From Pseudanabaena sp. FACHB-1998 (lineage in GTDB: Bacteria; Cyanobacteriota; Cyanobacteriia; Pseudanabaenales; Pseudanabaenaceae): DNA of 64,000 nt. Of the stretch, positions 36,052-46,025 are shown one piece after another (position 1 is the stretch's first letter; each line of letters begins with the position of its first letter). Below the pieces are notes generated by a model that was not told where the DNA came from, searched no databases, and worked only from the letters and a program-made list of their open reading frames with translations. The stretch is from contig NZ_JACJQA010000046.1 in assembly GCF_014696355.1 (NCBI RefSeq), positions 1 through 64,000 on the forward strand, written 5' to 3'. The translations under genes were made by a program, and so were the position numbers.

Positions 36052-37110
36052 TTAGGGAAGCTTTGCTTCTAATTCGGCAATTCTCTTTTCTAATTTGCGA
36101 ACTGTATGCAGCAAATCAGGAAGCTGTCGCTCAGAGATCACAATTCGCTTCCAATCCTTTTCAGGAACCACAGGATAGCCCATCATCGTCACCCCTGCGG
36201 GAACATCACTCGGAATGCCAGACTTAGCACCAATAATTGCGCCATCACCAATGTGAATATGATTAGCCGCACCGACCTGTCCCGCCATCACTACATGATG
36301 CCCCAGAGTAACACCACCCGCTAAGCCCACCTGCGAAGCCAAAACCGAATGTGCTCCCACTTCCACTCCATGCCCAATCTGCACAAAATTATCCAGCTTT
36401 GAACCTTTACGAATGACCGTAACTCCCACCGCAGGACGGTCAACAGCACAGGAACATCCCAGTTCCACATGATCTTCAATAATCACATGTCCAATTTGCG
36501 GAACTTTGTACCATGTGCCGTTGGGCGATATCTCAAAGCCAAAGCCGTCTCCACCAAGCACCGTACTGGGATGGAATAAACAATTAGCGCCGATCTGGGT
36601 GCGATCACTAATTACACAATTGGCATGAATCGTGGTATTTGCACCGATTTCCACATCGTTATAAATGGTGACATGGGGATAAATCGTGACATTATCACCA
36701 ATTTTGACGCGATCGCTAATGACGACATAGGGGGCGATCGCGACATTTGCGCCGAGTTGTACGCCTTCGCCCAAAATTGCGGTGGGATGGATGCCCACGG
36801 GCGGCGTGGGTGGTTGATAAAACTTTTCGAGAACCTTAGCAAACAGAATCCGAGGATGGGAGGTACGGATGCAGGGCAAAGGCGATGGCGTTTTCTGATC
36901 GAGAATTACGGCACTAGCTTGGGTATCTTTGAGACGCGCTACAAACTTTGATGAAGACACAAAGGTAATTTCTCCAGATTGTGCCTTATCGATCGCCGCT
37001 ACTCCTGAAATTACAGGATCATCTCCATTGGATTCAAATCGACAATCGGGAAGTGTAGCGGCAAATTCTTCAGCGAGTTCGGAGAGTTTGAAAGAAATTG
37101 TTTGGGTCAT
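36052..37110 (-). CDS. lpxD: UDP-3-O-acylglucosamine N-acyltransferase LpxD
   Basis: Adds the second hydroxyacyl chain in lipid A synthesis. The N-terminal ~95 residues form the uridine-binding domain (ISGVAAIDKAQSGEITFV). Then come hexapeptide repeats from about 105 to 310, with HANCVISDRTQIG, FHPSTVLGGDGFGF and QIGHGVEVGAH; the catalytic His is in the QIGH segment. The C-terminal helix is coiled (RKLEKRIAELEAKL). It is 352 residues, normal size. The usual lpxA/lpxB/fabZ neighbours are absent here. Confidence 0.93.
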   Translation of the reverse strand: MTQTISFKLSELAEEFAATLPDCRFESNGDDPVISGVAAIDKAQSGEITFVSSSKFVARLKDTQASAVILDQKTPSPLPCIRTSHPRILFAKVLEKFYQPPTPPVGIHPTAILGEGVQLGANVAIAPYVVISDRVKIGDNVTIYPHVTIYNDVEIGANTTIHANCVISDRTQIGANCLFHPSTVLGGDGFGFEISPNGTWYKVPQIGHVIIEDHVELGCSCAVDRPAVGVTVIRKGSKLDNFVQIGHGVEVGAHSVLASQVGLAGGVTLGHHVVMAGQVGAANHIHIGDGAIIGAKSGIPSDVPAGVTMMGYPVVPEKDWKRIVISERQLPDLLHTVRKLEKRIAELEAKLP

Positions 37111-37395
37111 TGCTCTATCAGTTCAAGAAGGCGCGATTACCATAATACTTAATTGAAGTTTCTTTAGGTGAAGAAAGTAAATCTCATATACAAATTTTAC
37201 CTAAGAGATGGCTATTACAACCATTTCGAGATTATAGCAGTTTTCATTTTGCTGTAGGTGAAATGAAAACTCAAAATTCATACTAGAATCAATATTTTAT
37301 TTACAAATAAGTACACATTTATTTAAAAAATGTTATGGTTATGCTATCCGTAGATCAGTGTTTTTATAAAGTTTATTAATATCTATAAAAAACTT

Positions 37396-38097
37396 ATGAA
37401 TATAAATGATTTAAAGGTTCTTCTTCCTTCATATATTAAACATAGATATCGTACGAAGCTTTCTTCTTATTACAAGGGATTAACAAACTTCTCAACAAAT
37501 TCTAAGATTATTGTAGGCAAATTAAAAAGACAATTTATTCGACCTTCTTTTCCAGATTTAGATGGAGTATACAATTTGCACATTGGATGTGGAAATATTA
37601 AACACAACAAATTTGTTAATATTGATGGATTGCCTGATTCACACATTCACTATGTTAGAAATATTGATGATTTATCATTTTTGCCAGAGAACAAAGTTGA
37701 TTTAATTTATGCCTCTCACTGCTTGGAACATTTTTCACATCTTAGAGTTGAACAGGTCTTAGCTGAGTGGTTTAGGGTTTTAAAAAAAGAAGGTATTCTC
37801 CGTCTTTCAGTACCAGACTTTGATCTTCTACTAGGTGTTTATAAGGACAATGAGAATAGCGTCAACTCAGTTATTAGTCCATTAATGGGAGGACAAGACT
37901 ATAAATATAATTTTCACATGACAATATTTAATCATTCTAGCTTGACTGAACTATTACTTAAGGCGGGTTTTTCTCAAGTAAGAGCGTGGACACCAGGATC
38001 AGAGGAACTAACTACTTTTGATGATTATTCGGTATGCAAGATTTTAGTAAATGGTAAGTACTATCCTGTAAGTCTTAATCTTGAAGCTATTAAGTAA
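37396..38097 (+). CDS. SAM-dependent methyltransferase, AT-rich
   Basis: A 233-residue methyltransferase. The SAM motif is LHIGCGNIKHNKFVNID, the acidic motif IDDLSFLPENKVDLIYASHCLEHF, and the post-motif EWFRVLKKEGILRLSVPD. This is the group often found in polysaccharide and O-antigen clusters. The N-terminal 50 residues are Lys-rich. The gene is visibly more AT-rich than its neighbours and lacks HIP1 sites, and so is its 280-bp leader, which suggests transfer. It stands alone between lpxD and pheT. Confidence 0.82.
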   Translation: MNINDLKVLLPSYIKHRYRTKLSSYYKGLTNFSTNSKIIVGKLKRQFIRPSFPDLDGVYNLHIGCGNIKHNKFVNIDGLPDSHIHYVRNIDDLSFLPENKVDLIYASHCLEHFSHLRVEQVLAEWFRVLKKEGILRLSVPDFDLLLGVYKDNENSVNSVISPLMGGQDYKYNFHMTIFNHSSLTELLLKAGFSQVRAWTPGSEELTTFDDYSVCKILVNGKYYPVSLNLEAIK

Positions 38098-38340
38098 AGG
38101 TAGTAGCCTTTAAAATAGTGATCCACCTACTCCGTCGGATTGTTAGAGCGCTACTGTAATTTGAATCGATCGCGAAGTAGCTATCTCTGGCGTTGATATA
38201 TCCAGTGGAGACAAGTTGTATTGGTAGGATTTCAGAACCTTGGGCTATAGCGAGAAATATAGTTAGTAAGTTTGCAGTGCGGATTTTGCTAAACTACTAT
38301 AACCTGAATATTTCTTAACACTTTTCCTTAGAAACTTCCA

Positions 38341-40752
38341 ATGCGTATCTCTTTGAATTGGCTCCGCGAACTTGTTGACTGCGATCTCTCGCCCCAAGAG
38401 CTAGAAGAAAAACTAACGATGGCAGGCTTTGAAGTGGAGTCCATCGAAGACCGCAGAACATGGGCTGAGGGCGTAGTCGTTGGTCATATCCTCACCGCCG
38501 ATCGCCACCCTAATGCCGATAAATTACAGGTATGTAAAGTTGATATTGGCGCACCTGAACCCTTGCAAATCGTCTGTGGTGCGGCAAATGCTAGACAGGG
38601 CTTATTTGTGCCTGTAGCCACAGTTGGGACTTATTTACCCACCATTGACTTAAAATTGCGCCCCACCAAGCTGCGGGGTGAGCGTTCTGAAGGGATGATC
38701 TGCTCCCTCGCTGAAATTGGCTTAGCCAAAGAATCAAGCGGCATCCATGAATTTCCTGAGGGCTTAACCGTGGGTGCAGATGTGCGCCCATTACTGGGGC
38801 TGGATGATGCCATCCTTGATGTGACCTCGACCGCCAACCGTGCCGATGCTCTGAGTATGGTGGGAATTGCCCGTGAAGTAGCGGCGCTAATTGGCAAAGA
38901 GGTGCGTTTACCCCTAGCCACTCAAGATTTTCAGCCCAAAACAGCAAGCTGGGTGATCGTCGAAGATCCAAAATCCTGTCCCGCCTATATCGGTACTTTA
39001 ATCAAAGGCGTAAAGGTTGCAACCTCTCCTGAATGGCTCAAGCGTCGTGTGGAAGCCGCAGGAATGCGATCTATTAACAATATTGTTGATATTACTAATT
39101 ACATCCTCTTGGAATGGGGACAGCCGCTCCATGCCTTTGATGCAGATACTTTAGACAAGGATCTTAAGATCGGGGTGCGATTTGCTAAGGCTGGCGAAAA
39201 AATCAAAACCCTTGACGATACCGATCGCAGTCTCACCAGTCAAAACTTCTTGATTACGTCGGGCGACAAACCGATCGCGATCGCAGGGGTGATGGGTGGC
39301 GCAGAAACCGAAGTTTCCGAAAAAACAATCAATATTGTTTTAGAAGCGGCTCTATTTACACAAGTCACTACAAGGCGATCGGCTCGCGCTCAAGGCTTAC
39401 GCACTGAGGCTTCAGCACGCTATGAACGGGGTGTGAATCAGGCGGCGATCGAGTCGGCTACCGCCAAGGCAATCCAAATGATTGTGGAACTTGCGGGTGG
39501 AGAAGTGATTGAGCAAAGTATTGCTGATGCACGTTCTCAGGAAGTGCGGGGGATTGAGTTGCGCTTGACCAAAGTTTGGCAAGTCCTTGGTGAAGTCGAT
39601 CGCGAAGATGAAGGCGTATTGCCTCTCCTTTCAGAAGTAGAAGTTGAGCAAACCCTCAAGGTCTTGTCCTTTGAACTGGAAAAGCAACCAATCGAAGAAG
39701 GTAGCTATGCCACTTGGAAAGTAACCGTTCCTCCCTATCGCTATGCGGACATTGAGCGGGAAATTGATCTCGTCGAAGAGATTGCGCGGATCTATGGCTA
39801 TGACAAATTTGTAGAAACTCTTCCTGCCAGAACCGAGTTTGGATTCCTCTCTGCTGATCAAGAGGGTGGTCGGATGATTCGGGCAGCATTTCGTGCGGTG
39901 GGCTTAACGGAAGTGATGCATATGTCTTTATGTAGTCCCACTGAATCGCATCAAGTAAAAATCAATAATCCCGTTGCGATCGAGTATGGAGCTTTGCGCG
40001 GTGATTTGCTCACCAATTTGATTGATGCTTGCGCCTTTAATATCAATCAAGGTAATGGTATCTTGAATGGCTTTGAGATTGGGCGCGTGTTCTGGCTCGA
40101 TGAAGCAGGTAGCGATGAAACCGATCGCATTGCAGGTATTTTTGGCGGCGATCCGACTGTGGGCGCATGGCAGCATGATTCCAAACCTCTGAATTTCTAT
40201 GAAGCGAAGGGACTGCTAGATTCCGTTTTCCACAGTCTCTCGGTAACTGTGGAATATCAACCCGATCAGAAGGATGAACGCTTACACCCCGGACGCACCG
40301 CTTCCCTGTGGATTTCAGGTGAACGCCTCGGTACATTTGGTCAACTCCATCCACAACTACGGGCGGAGAAAGAACTTCCTGATGAGATTTATGTGTTTGA
40401 GTTAGATTTCTACACCTTGCTCGATGCGATGATGAAGAAGTCGATTCCTACTTTTCAGTCATTCTCGACCTATCCCAGTAGCGATCGCGATATTGCCTTT
40501 TTCGCACCCTTGAAGTTCACAGTTGCCGATATTCAGCGATCGATTACTCATGTGGGCGGCGAGTTGCTCGATTCGGTCACGCTCTTCGATCAATACATCG
40601 GTAAAGGTGTTCCCGAAGGTTCGCGCAGTCTTGCTTTCAGACTTGTTTATCGAGCCAGCGATCGCACGCTCACTGATGCCGACATTAACCCCGTTCATCA
40701 GAAAGTACGCGATTTACTGGAAGAGAAGTTCCAAGCAACCTTGAGAAGTTAA
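38341..40752 (+). CDS. pheT: phenylalanyl-tRNA synthetase beta subunit
   Basis: An 803-residue subunit that pairs with PheS to charge tRNA-Phe. N-terminal tRNA-binding OB fold (B2: [20 protein letters not shown]), B3/B4 editing domain ([29 protein letters not shown]), B5 ([23 protein letters not shown]), the catalytic-like core and a C-terminal anticodon-binding fold ([12 protein letters not shown] to [14 protein letters not shown]). Length is standard. PheS is not in the window. Confidence 0.97.
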   Translation: MRISLNWLRELVDCDLSPQELEEKLTMAGFEVESIEDRRTWAEGVVVGHILTADRHPNADKLQVCKVDIGAPEPLQIVCGAANARQGLFVPVATVGTYLPTIDLKLRPTKLRGERSEGMICSLAEIGLAKESSGIHEFPEGLTVGADVRPLLGLDDAILDVTSTANRADALSMVGIAREVAALIGKEVRLPLATQDFQPKTASWVIVEDPKSCPAYIGTLIKGVKVATSPEWLKRRVEAAGMRSINNIVDITNYILLEWGQPLHAFDADTLDKDLKIGVRFAKAGEKIKTLDDTDRSLTSQNFLITSGDKPIAIAGVMGGAETEVSEKTINIVLEAALFTQVTTRRSARAQGLRTEASARYERGVNQAAIESATAKAIQMIVELAGGEVIEQSIADARSQEVRGIELRLTKVWQVLGEVDREDEGVLPLLSEVEVEQTLKVLSFELEKQPIEEGSYATWKVTVPPYRYADIEREIDLVEEIARIYGYDKFVETLPARTEFGFLSADQEGGRMIRAAFRAVGLTEVMHMSLCSPTESHQVKINNPVAIEYGALRGDLLTNLIDACAFNINQGNGILNGFEIGRVFWLDEAGSDETDRIAGIFGGDPTVGAWQHDSKPLNFYEAKGLLDSVFHSLSVTVEYQPDQKDERLHPGRTASLWISGERLGTFGQLHPQLRAEKELPDEIYVFELDFYTLLDAMMKKSIPTFQSFSTYPSSDRDIAFFAPLKFTVADIQRSITHVGGELLDSVTLFDQYIGKGVPEGSRSLAFRLVYRASDRTLTDADINPVHQKVRDLLEEKFQATLRS

Positions 40753-40760
40753 GCTGAGAG

Positions 40761-40799
40761 ATCCCCTAACAGTGTTGTGTCGCAACACTGTTAGGGGAT
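40761..40799 (+). terminator. pheT terminator hairpin
   Basis: Perfect 17-bp arms ATCCCCTAACAGTGTTG around TGTCG, starting 8 bases after the pheT stop. It may also serve the convergent acetyltransferase gene. Confidence 0.8.
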
Positions 40800-40817
40800 T
40801 TGTAGCGTGGGAGCAAA

Positions 40818-41441
40818 TTAAGTGCTAGTCTGTAAAGCTTCAATGTCAGCGCTGACAATTCGATCTAGATTTCTGGTGATTTTTTCAACATCCCAGTTCC
40901 ACCATGCAATTTCGAGTAACTGCGCGATCGCGCGATCGTCAAATCGCTGGCGAATAACTGTAGTAGGATTACCACCGACAATGGCATAGGGCGGCACATC
41001 TTTAGTAACTACAGATTTAGCAGCAATAATCGCGCCATCACCAATCTTCACTCCAGCCATAATCACCGCTTCGTAGCCAATCCACACATCATTCCCCACG
41101 ACCGTATCACCTTTATAGGGAAATTCCAGATTTTGTGGTTGCCAGTCTCGCCAAAAAATTTGAAATGGATAAGTAGAAATACCAGCCATACTATGATTTG
41201 CACCATTCATGATAAATTTCACACCCCTTGCGATCGCGCAAAATTTACCGATAATCAACTTGTCGCCGATGAAAGGAAAGTGATATAGAACGTTACGTTC
41301 AAAATTCTCAGAATCCTCTGGATCGTCGTAATAGGTGTAATCACCAATGATGATATTGGGATTGGAAATCGTGTTTTGAATAAAACAAACTTGAGCAAAT
41401 CCTTCCATCGGATGGGGATTCTGTGGGTCGGGATAATTCAT
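40818..41441 (-). CDS. Vat-like xenobiotic acetyltransferase family protein
   Basis: A 207-residue hexapeptide-repeat acetyltransferase of the Vat/CatB (XAT) group. Family features: [11 protein letters not shown] near the start, [25 protein letters not shown] with the catalytic His, then [44 protein letters not shown]. Vat proteins acetylate streptogramin A, but most environmental homologues have unknown acceptors, so resistance should not be assumed. Confidence 0.87.
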   Translation of the reverse strand: MNYPDPQNPHPMEGFAQVCFIQNTISNPNIIIGDYTYYDDPEDSENFERNVLYHFPFIGDKLIIGKFCAIARGVKFIMNGANHSMAGISTYPFQIFWRDWQPQNLEFPYKGDTVVGNDVWIGYEAVIMAGVKIGDGAIIAAKSVVTKDVPPYAIVGGNPTTVIRQRFDDRAIAQLLEIAWWNWDVEKITRNLDRIVSADIEALQTST

Positions 41442-41475
41442 AACAATTTATAGAAATAGAGATAGAAATCGCAAT

Positions 41476-41850
41476 CTAGTCACTCTCGCTGTCTATGTTT
41501 GACTGCATAACTGTTAAATATGCGTCTAACTCTTCGGCATTGGCAAATACTTCCGAAATTGGTACAGCCTTAACAATATCAAATACTTTTTTTACTTGAG
41601 GAGTGAGGTTAGTAAAGAACACCTTGCCCTCTCTAGCTTTGAGGGTTTTACGAGCCTTAGCAAATATCCGCAGTCCTGCGCTCGAAACAAAACTCAAGCT
41701 TTGAAGATTAAAAATTAGAGTTTGAATATTAGCATTTAAGCTACTTTGAATAGATTGATCCAAATCATTAGCTGTGGATGTATCCAGTTGTCCATCCAAT
41801 GTCAAGGTCAAAGAGTTAGTTGTGTTTTCAATAAAAATTTGTAAAGGCAT
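41476..41850 (-). CDS. STAS domain anti-sigma factor antagonist (RsbV-like)
   Basis: A 124-residue single STAS domain. The region LQSLSFVSSAGLRIFAKA holds the Ser that partner kinases phosphorylate in RsbV/SpoIIAA proteins (SSAG). Its neighbour 270 bases upstream on the same strand encodes an RsbU-type phosphatase fused to an RsbW-like kinase domain, the natural enzymes for this substrate. Together they form a partner-switch module. Confidence 0.88.
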   Translation of the reverse strand: MPLQIFIENTTNSLTLTLDGQLDTSTANDLDQSIQSSLNANIQTLIFNLQSLSFVSSAGLRIFAKARKTLKAREGKVFFTNLTPQVKKVFDIVKAVPISEVFANAEELDAYLTVMQSNIDSESD

Positions 41851-41948
41851 ATATTTATCACTTACTTAGGACTCACAACAGATTAAAACAAATTTCCATG
41901 GTGGTATGGCAGTTCTAAAGTATTTGTTAATTTTTGGTATAAGTCCGA

Positions 41949-41983
41949 AGAATAATTGGGGCGCTTCGCGCCCCAATTATTCT
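41949..41983. repeat. palindrome upstream of the STAS gene
   Basis: Perfect 16-bp arms AGAATAATTGGGGCGC around TTC. Confidence 0.82.
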
Positions 41984-42022
41984 CATAAGGTTTAATAAAG
42001 CCTGTTTAGGCTTTGTATAGTA

Positions 42023-42073
42023 CTGATAAATGATAAAAAAGCTTGCTTCGCAAGCTTTTTTATCATTTATCAG
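42023..42073. terminator. 24-bp-arm palindrome between phosphatase and STAS genes
   Basis: Perfect arms CTGATAAATGATAAAAAAGC plus TTGC around TTC. The right flank CAGGGTTTT, then ACCTAAGCAAAAATTGCTATA resembles the right half of a type I element, so this is probably a degenerate copy. It can end transcription of the phosphatase gene. Confidence 0.8.
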
Positions 42074-42122
42074 GGTTTTCAGAAATCATCAAGCGCTTTA
42101 CCTAAGCAAAAATTGCTATAGG

Positions 42123-44495
42123 TTAGCGCAAGTTTGTTAATACAGACAGAACGTTATGCTCATCACGATAAGCGTAGTCCACTTGATCAGATAATTCTTG
42201 CACTAGATAAAAGCCAAATCCTCCTAGCGATCGTTCATCATCGTCTTTGTCTAAATCAGGTGGAACAAGTTCTAAGGGATTAAAAGGTTTTCCACTATCC
42301 GTAAAAGTCATTTTTAAAGCCTCTTTATCGACCTCAATTCTCAGATCAACATGACCATCATTACGATGATCATATCCATACTCAATGATATTAACTAAAA
42401 CTTCTTCGGCAATTAACTGAGCATCTTCAATTAATTCCACAGATATCTCGGACTCTTGGAGAATATTGCCAAGATTTTGTTTTACCTCTGCTAGAGCCGT
42501 TAATTCACTATTAATTGTTAAATTCCATTGCATAACATTTGCTACCTGCAAAAAAGGGTTAGATGGTAGATATTGCAAGGCTAAAAGAGTCATATCATCC
42601 GACTGCGGGGCATCGGCAACAAATTGCTGACAAAAGTGTTGAACTGTTCGCACAGCTTTGGCAGGATTTGATGGAGGATAGGAAGCCATCATTTCTAGTA
42701 AACGAGTATCTGTAAAAAATTCCCCCTCCGCATTCATCGCTTCCGTAATGCCATCGGTATAAAGTAGCAGTAAATCATTGGGGAGCAACGTAAATTTATG
42801 CTCCTCGAAGATGATGTCATCATAAAGACCCAGAGGCGGCATCGTCTCTAGTTCTAGATAATGCACATGCTCATTTCTGACCAAAATAGGTGCATCATGC
42901 CCTCCACTAGTATAGGTCAATTGACCGCTATTCAGTTCCAGAATGCCACAAAAGACAGTTACAAATAAACATTCTTCATTGTCTGCACATAGCTCTTGAT
43001 TAACATTACTGAGAATCTCTTGAGGGGTGCTACATTCCCTCGCTAGAGTCCGAATCAACGTAATCGTCCTTGCCATTTGTAAAGCCGAAGGAAAGCCTTT
43101 ATCGGCAACATCTCCAATAATCAGGCATAGGCGATCGCTTCCCAACAAAAAGAAATCATATAGGTCACCACCTACGATCCGCGCTGGTTTGAGAATTGCG
43201 GAAATGTCATAGGATGAATTCGGTTTGCTAACTCCACTGATGCGTGGAAGCATCGTACGCTGAATTTGGGCGGCGATAGAGAGTTCGCTTTCTAACTTCT
43301 GTTTAGCCGCCGAAGTCTCTTGTAAGTTTTTAATATGCAGTTGCAAAGAATCCCGCATACGTCGAAATGATTGAGTGAGTCTTCCCACTTCATCCTCAGA
43401 AGTTACTTCGGGTAAATCCGCCAAGAGATTCCCCTTAGCCATTTCTTCTGTACTATTATTCAAGGCTCGCAGCGTTCTAGTCGTTAACTGGGAAATGAAG
43501 GTAATCACCACACACATTAGCAACATATCCTTGGACATGGAGAGGATCATTAACCAAATATATTTTTGTTGATATTCCTCTAATTTAGAAGCAGGAAAAG
43601 CTATGCCAATCAGCCCGACGATATCTACAGATTTGGTAATGAGGATGCCTTGAGTATCGATTTTGGTATTAACTAATTCTCTATTTGCGGAGTTGGTATT
43701 TGCATTCTGAGTAAGTCTTAATTGGATTTGCTCAGGATTATTCGGTTTGAGTAGCCATGGCTGATTGGAGTCTGGAGATTCAAGCATTATAAAGGGACTC
43801 CCCAATGCGAGATAATGAGTCTCCTCCGAATTAGCGAACTGTTGATAGAGGAGCGTTGGCATCCAATCCAAATTTACATCGATCGCTAAATAACTTTGAT
43901 TGTTTTTTTGTTCTTGACGAGGATTTTGGAGGGAATCGGGTTCTTTATTAGTTAAAGGAATACAGTAAGTCAGCCCTGTTAGCTCTCCATTACTACTGTA
44001 TGGCTTTGACCAAAAAGGCTCTTGCCGATCGCCTTGACAGCGATTTTGCCAAATATTCTGATCACTAACTAAAGTGCTGAACTGACTTTGTCTGTCATAA
44101 ATCCAACCACTCACTGAGTTTGCCTTTGGACTTGTAGCATTTACTAAAGCAATGGCTCTTACCTGTGGCTGTTTTTCGAGTAACTGTTTGAGGGAAGTGT
44201 TTAGGCGATCGTTAGTCACCACAGCGCTAATCCTAGGTTCCTCTTGAGTCAGAGATTGCCTTACTAAAATCGCTCTCCGTTCGATTTCCAGCAATTTCTC
44301 TGAGATTTCATGAGAAGCATTGTCAATTCGGGACTGGGCAAGATCGATTAACCAACTTCCTACAGTTTTTTGAATGATTTGACGACCTTGCCAATAGGAG
44401 AATCCATAAATAGCGATCGCTGCGACCACGCAGCCAAAGATTAACCGATGCGTAATACTTTTGAACTGAAATCTAGGCATAGAAATACTTTTCAT
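42123..44495 (-). CDS. membrane RsbU-type PP2C phosphatase fused to an RsbW-like kinase domain
   Basis: A 790-residue protein. TM1 is about 18-32 (FGCVVAAIAIYGF), an extracytoplasmic sensor region follows to about 310, TM2 is about 315-340, then HAMP (RALNNSTEEMAKGN). The SpoIIE/PP2C phosphatase (about 410-640) has the metal-site motifs RIVGGDLYDFF and IIGDVADKG, plus DDMTLLALQY. The C-terminal ~130 residues are a HATPase of the RsbW type (EEVLVNIIEYGYDH, DSGKPFNP, GGFGFYLV). One polypeptide thus holds the opposing phosphatase and kinase. The STAS gene downstream encodes the likely substrate. Confidence 0.9.
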   Translation of the reverse strand: MKSISMPRFQFKSITHRLIFGCVVAAIAIYGFSYWQGRQIIQKTVGSWLIDLAQSRIDNASHEISEKLLEIERRAILVRQSLTQEEPRISAVVTNDRLNTSLKQLLEKQPQVRAIALVNATSPKANSVSGWIYDRQSQFSTLVSDQNIWQNRCQGDRQEPFWSKPYSSNGELTGLTYCIPLTNKEPDSLQNPRQEQKNNQSYLAIDVNLDWMPTLLYQQFANSEETHYLALGSPFIMLESPDSNQPWLLKPNNPEQIQLRLTQNANTNSANRELVNTKIDTQGILITKSVDIVGLIGIAFPASKLEEYQQKYIWLMILSMSKDMLLMCVVITFISQLTTRTLRALNNSTEEMAKGNLLADLPEVTSEDEVGRLTQSFRRMRDSLQLHIKNLQETSAAKQKLESELSIAAQIQRTMLPRISGVSKPNSSYDISAILKPARIVGGDLYDFFLLGSDRLCLIIGDVADKGFPSALQMARTITLIRTLARECSTPQEILSNVNQELCADNEECLFVTVFCGILELNSGQLTYTSGGHDAPILVRNEHVHYLELETMPPLGLYDDIIFEEHKFTLLPNDLLLLYTDGITEAMNAEGEFFTDTRLLEMMASYPPSNPAKAVRTVQHFCQQFVADAPQSDDMTLLALQYLPSNPFLQVANVMQWNLTINSELTALAEVKQNLGNILQESEISVELIEDAQLIAEEVLVNIIEYGYDHRNDGHVDLRIEVDKEALKMTFTDSGKPFNPLELVPPDLDKDDDERSLGGFGFYLVQELSDQVDYAYRDEHNVLSVLTNLR

Positions 44496-44555
44496 ATTTA
44501 TCTAGCTAGCCCTCTGTAATTTAGCAATAATTTAAGCACATCAGCATATTTCCCG

Positions 44556-44612
44556 CCCAGTTATGCCAAATGAAGAAATGGCGTAGCCATTTCTTCATTT
44601 GGCATAACTGGG
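44556..44612. repeat. palindrome with 27-bp perfect arms
   Basis: Arms CCCAGTTATGCCAAATGAAG plus AAATGGC around GTA. First of four palindromes in the ~310-bp gap between the phosphatase gene and sbcD. Confidence 0.85.
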
Positions 44613-44622
44613 TTTGTTTTTT

Positions 44623-44656
44623 AAATCACAAAAGTGTTGCCACACTTTCGTGATTT
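44623..44656. repeat. palindrome, 15-bp arms
   Basis: Arms AAATCACAAAAGTGT and complement around TGCC, one mismatch. A close relative is at 47433-47472 (TTCGCAAAAGTGT). Confidence 0.75.
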
Positions 44657-44693
44657 GGTATCATGCCAAATTATAGTGATCGTCACTTCCCCC

Positions 44694-44736
44694 CCAAAAG
44701 CGAGTTGCGGCGCGAAGCGCCGCAACTCGCTTCTGG
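44694..44736. repeat. palindrome with conserved core
   Basis: Arms AAGCGAGTTGCGGCGC around GAA (44698-44732) with outer CCAA and CTGG. The left flank CACTTCCCCCCC recalls the type II block CTTCCCACC. Confidence 0.82.
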
Positions 44737-44765
44737 TATTAAGATAACTGTTAGCCGAAAAATAA

Positions 44766-44802
44766 CATATTGAAATAATTGCTTTGCAATTATTTCAATA
44801 TG
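44766..44802. terminator. sbcD terminator hairpin
   Basis: Perfect 17-bp arms CATATTGAAATAATTGC around TTT, one base beyond the sbcD stop on the minus strand. Confidence 0.78.
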
Positions 44803-44803
44803 C

Positions 44804-45970
44804 TTAATTGGGTACTTCGCTAAACTCTATATACAACTCTTTAAAAGCAGTAATTACTTCAGGAGTCAAGTTTTTTTCTCGATCGCTATAAAACTTTTGA
44901 AACTCAGCGATCGGATCAAAGCGATCATAATCCTTCGGATCAAGAACCTGTGCGGATTCATTGATGATTAGCTTTGGCTCGACCATTACTGCTTGCGGAC
45001 AAACTTTTCGCACCCGATCCGCGAGTCCGATGGGCGGCGTATCCACAGCGATCGCAAATTTCAAATAGCCTTCATAATCTCGATGAGCTTCTAGATGCTC
45101 ATCTAGTTGATCTAAATGACATTCCACGCGCTTGAGTGGTTTATGGCAGGTGAGTGGCTGAAATTGTACTTTTGCAGGTCGCCCAGTTTCCACTTCAATT
45201 AAGTTAAATCCTTTCTCTTCGCCCACTTCCCCAAAATCCACTTGAATTAGAGAGCCAGCATAATAGGTCGGCGCAGCATTAGGAATTTGCTGTGGTCGAT
45301 GGATATGTCCTAAGCCGACATATTGGCATTCCGAAGGAATCGATTGTCCTGACAAGCTGTAAACATCACCACTATAAAAAGCAGCCTCAGAACCTGTAAA
45401 CTTCGCTCCCTCAATAGTCATGTGCGCCATCATCACATTTACTGCATCGGTTTTAAAAGCTTTAGCAAGATCTTGAAGAACAAAGGTGACTAGGCTTTTA
45501 TAATCACTTCGCTGTTCTAAAGCATCTTTATTCCAGACATCCTCGGCTGCTAATAACTTGCGTTCGGAGGCAAAGGGCATCGCGCCGATGCAAAGTTTAC
45601 CGCTCGCAGTTTCCAGATTGACAACACCCCCTTCTTCCGCAATTCTGGGACGACCTAAAGCCCTCACTCCTGCAAGGGATAGCAAATGGGCAAGACTATC
45701 AATGCGATTAGCAGAATCATGGTTTCCTGCGATCGCTACTGAGGGAATGCTTAACTGATTGAGCTTATAGAAAAAATCATAGGCAACCCGTTCTGCATCC
45801 GTTGTAGGGTTTGGTACATCAAAGATATCGCCTGATATGAGGACTGCATCCACTTCATATTCTTTTGCATATTTAAGAATTTCGTCTAGGGCTAAGGCAA
45901 TTTCAGGAGTGCGATCGACTCCTTTTAACTTTCTACCCAAATGCCAATCGGAAGTATGTAATAAACGCAT
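44804..45970 (-). CDS. sbcD: exonuclease SbcCD subunit D
   Basis: A 388-residue Mn-dependent calcineurin-like nuclease subunit that, with SbcC, cleaves DNA hairpins and cruciforms. Motifs: LHTSDWHLGRKL, LISGDIFDVPNP, AIAGNHDSANRI, MMAHMTIEGA and GLGHIHRPQ. I start at MRLLHTSDWHLG; a frame extending to 46024 only reads the palindrome upstream. SbcC is not in the window. In a genome so full of perfect palindromes this nuclease is of particular note. Confidence 0.93.
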   Translation of the reverse strand: MRLLHTSDWHLGRKLKGVDRTPEIALALDEILKYAKEYEVDAVLISGDIFDVPNPTTDAERVAYDFFYKLNQLSIPSVAIAGNHDSANRIDSLAHLLSLAGVRALGRPRIAEEGGVVNLETASGKLCIGAMPFASERKLLAAEDVWNKDALEQRSDYKSLVTFVLQDLAKAFKTDAVNVMMAHMTIEGAKFTGSEAAFYSGDVYSLSGQSIPSECQYVGLGHIHRPQQIPNAAPTYYAGSLIQVDFGEVGEEKGFNLIEVETGRPAKVQFQPLTCHKPLKRVECHLDQLDEHLEAHRDYEGYLKFAIAVDTPPIGLADRVRKVCPQAVMVEPKLIINESAQVLDPKDYDRFDPIAEFQKFYSDREKNLTPEVITAFKELYIEFSEVPN

Positions 45971-45992
45971 TACTCTAGAGTGATTGATTAGG

Positions 45993-46025
45993 AATGAAGT
46001 ATCGTGCGAAGCACGATACTTCATT
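45993..46025. terminator. palindrome between hydrolase and sbcD genes
   Basis: Perfect 15-bp arms AATGAAGTATCGTGC around GAA. It touches the stop codon of the upstream hydrolase gene (46026-46028) and lies in the sbcD leader. Confidence 0.78.

Noticed and set aside
40818-41441. Antibiotic resistance gene
   Set aside because: The Vat-like fold alone does not prove streptogramin acetylation, and the setting is ordinary chromosome without mobile resistance context.
45971-46024. 18-residue extension of SbcD
   Set aside because: It is encoded by the palindrome 45993-46025, and SbcD proteins normally begin just before the DWHLG motif, as from 45970.
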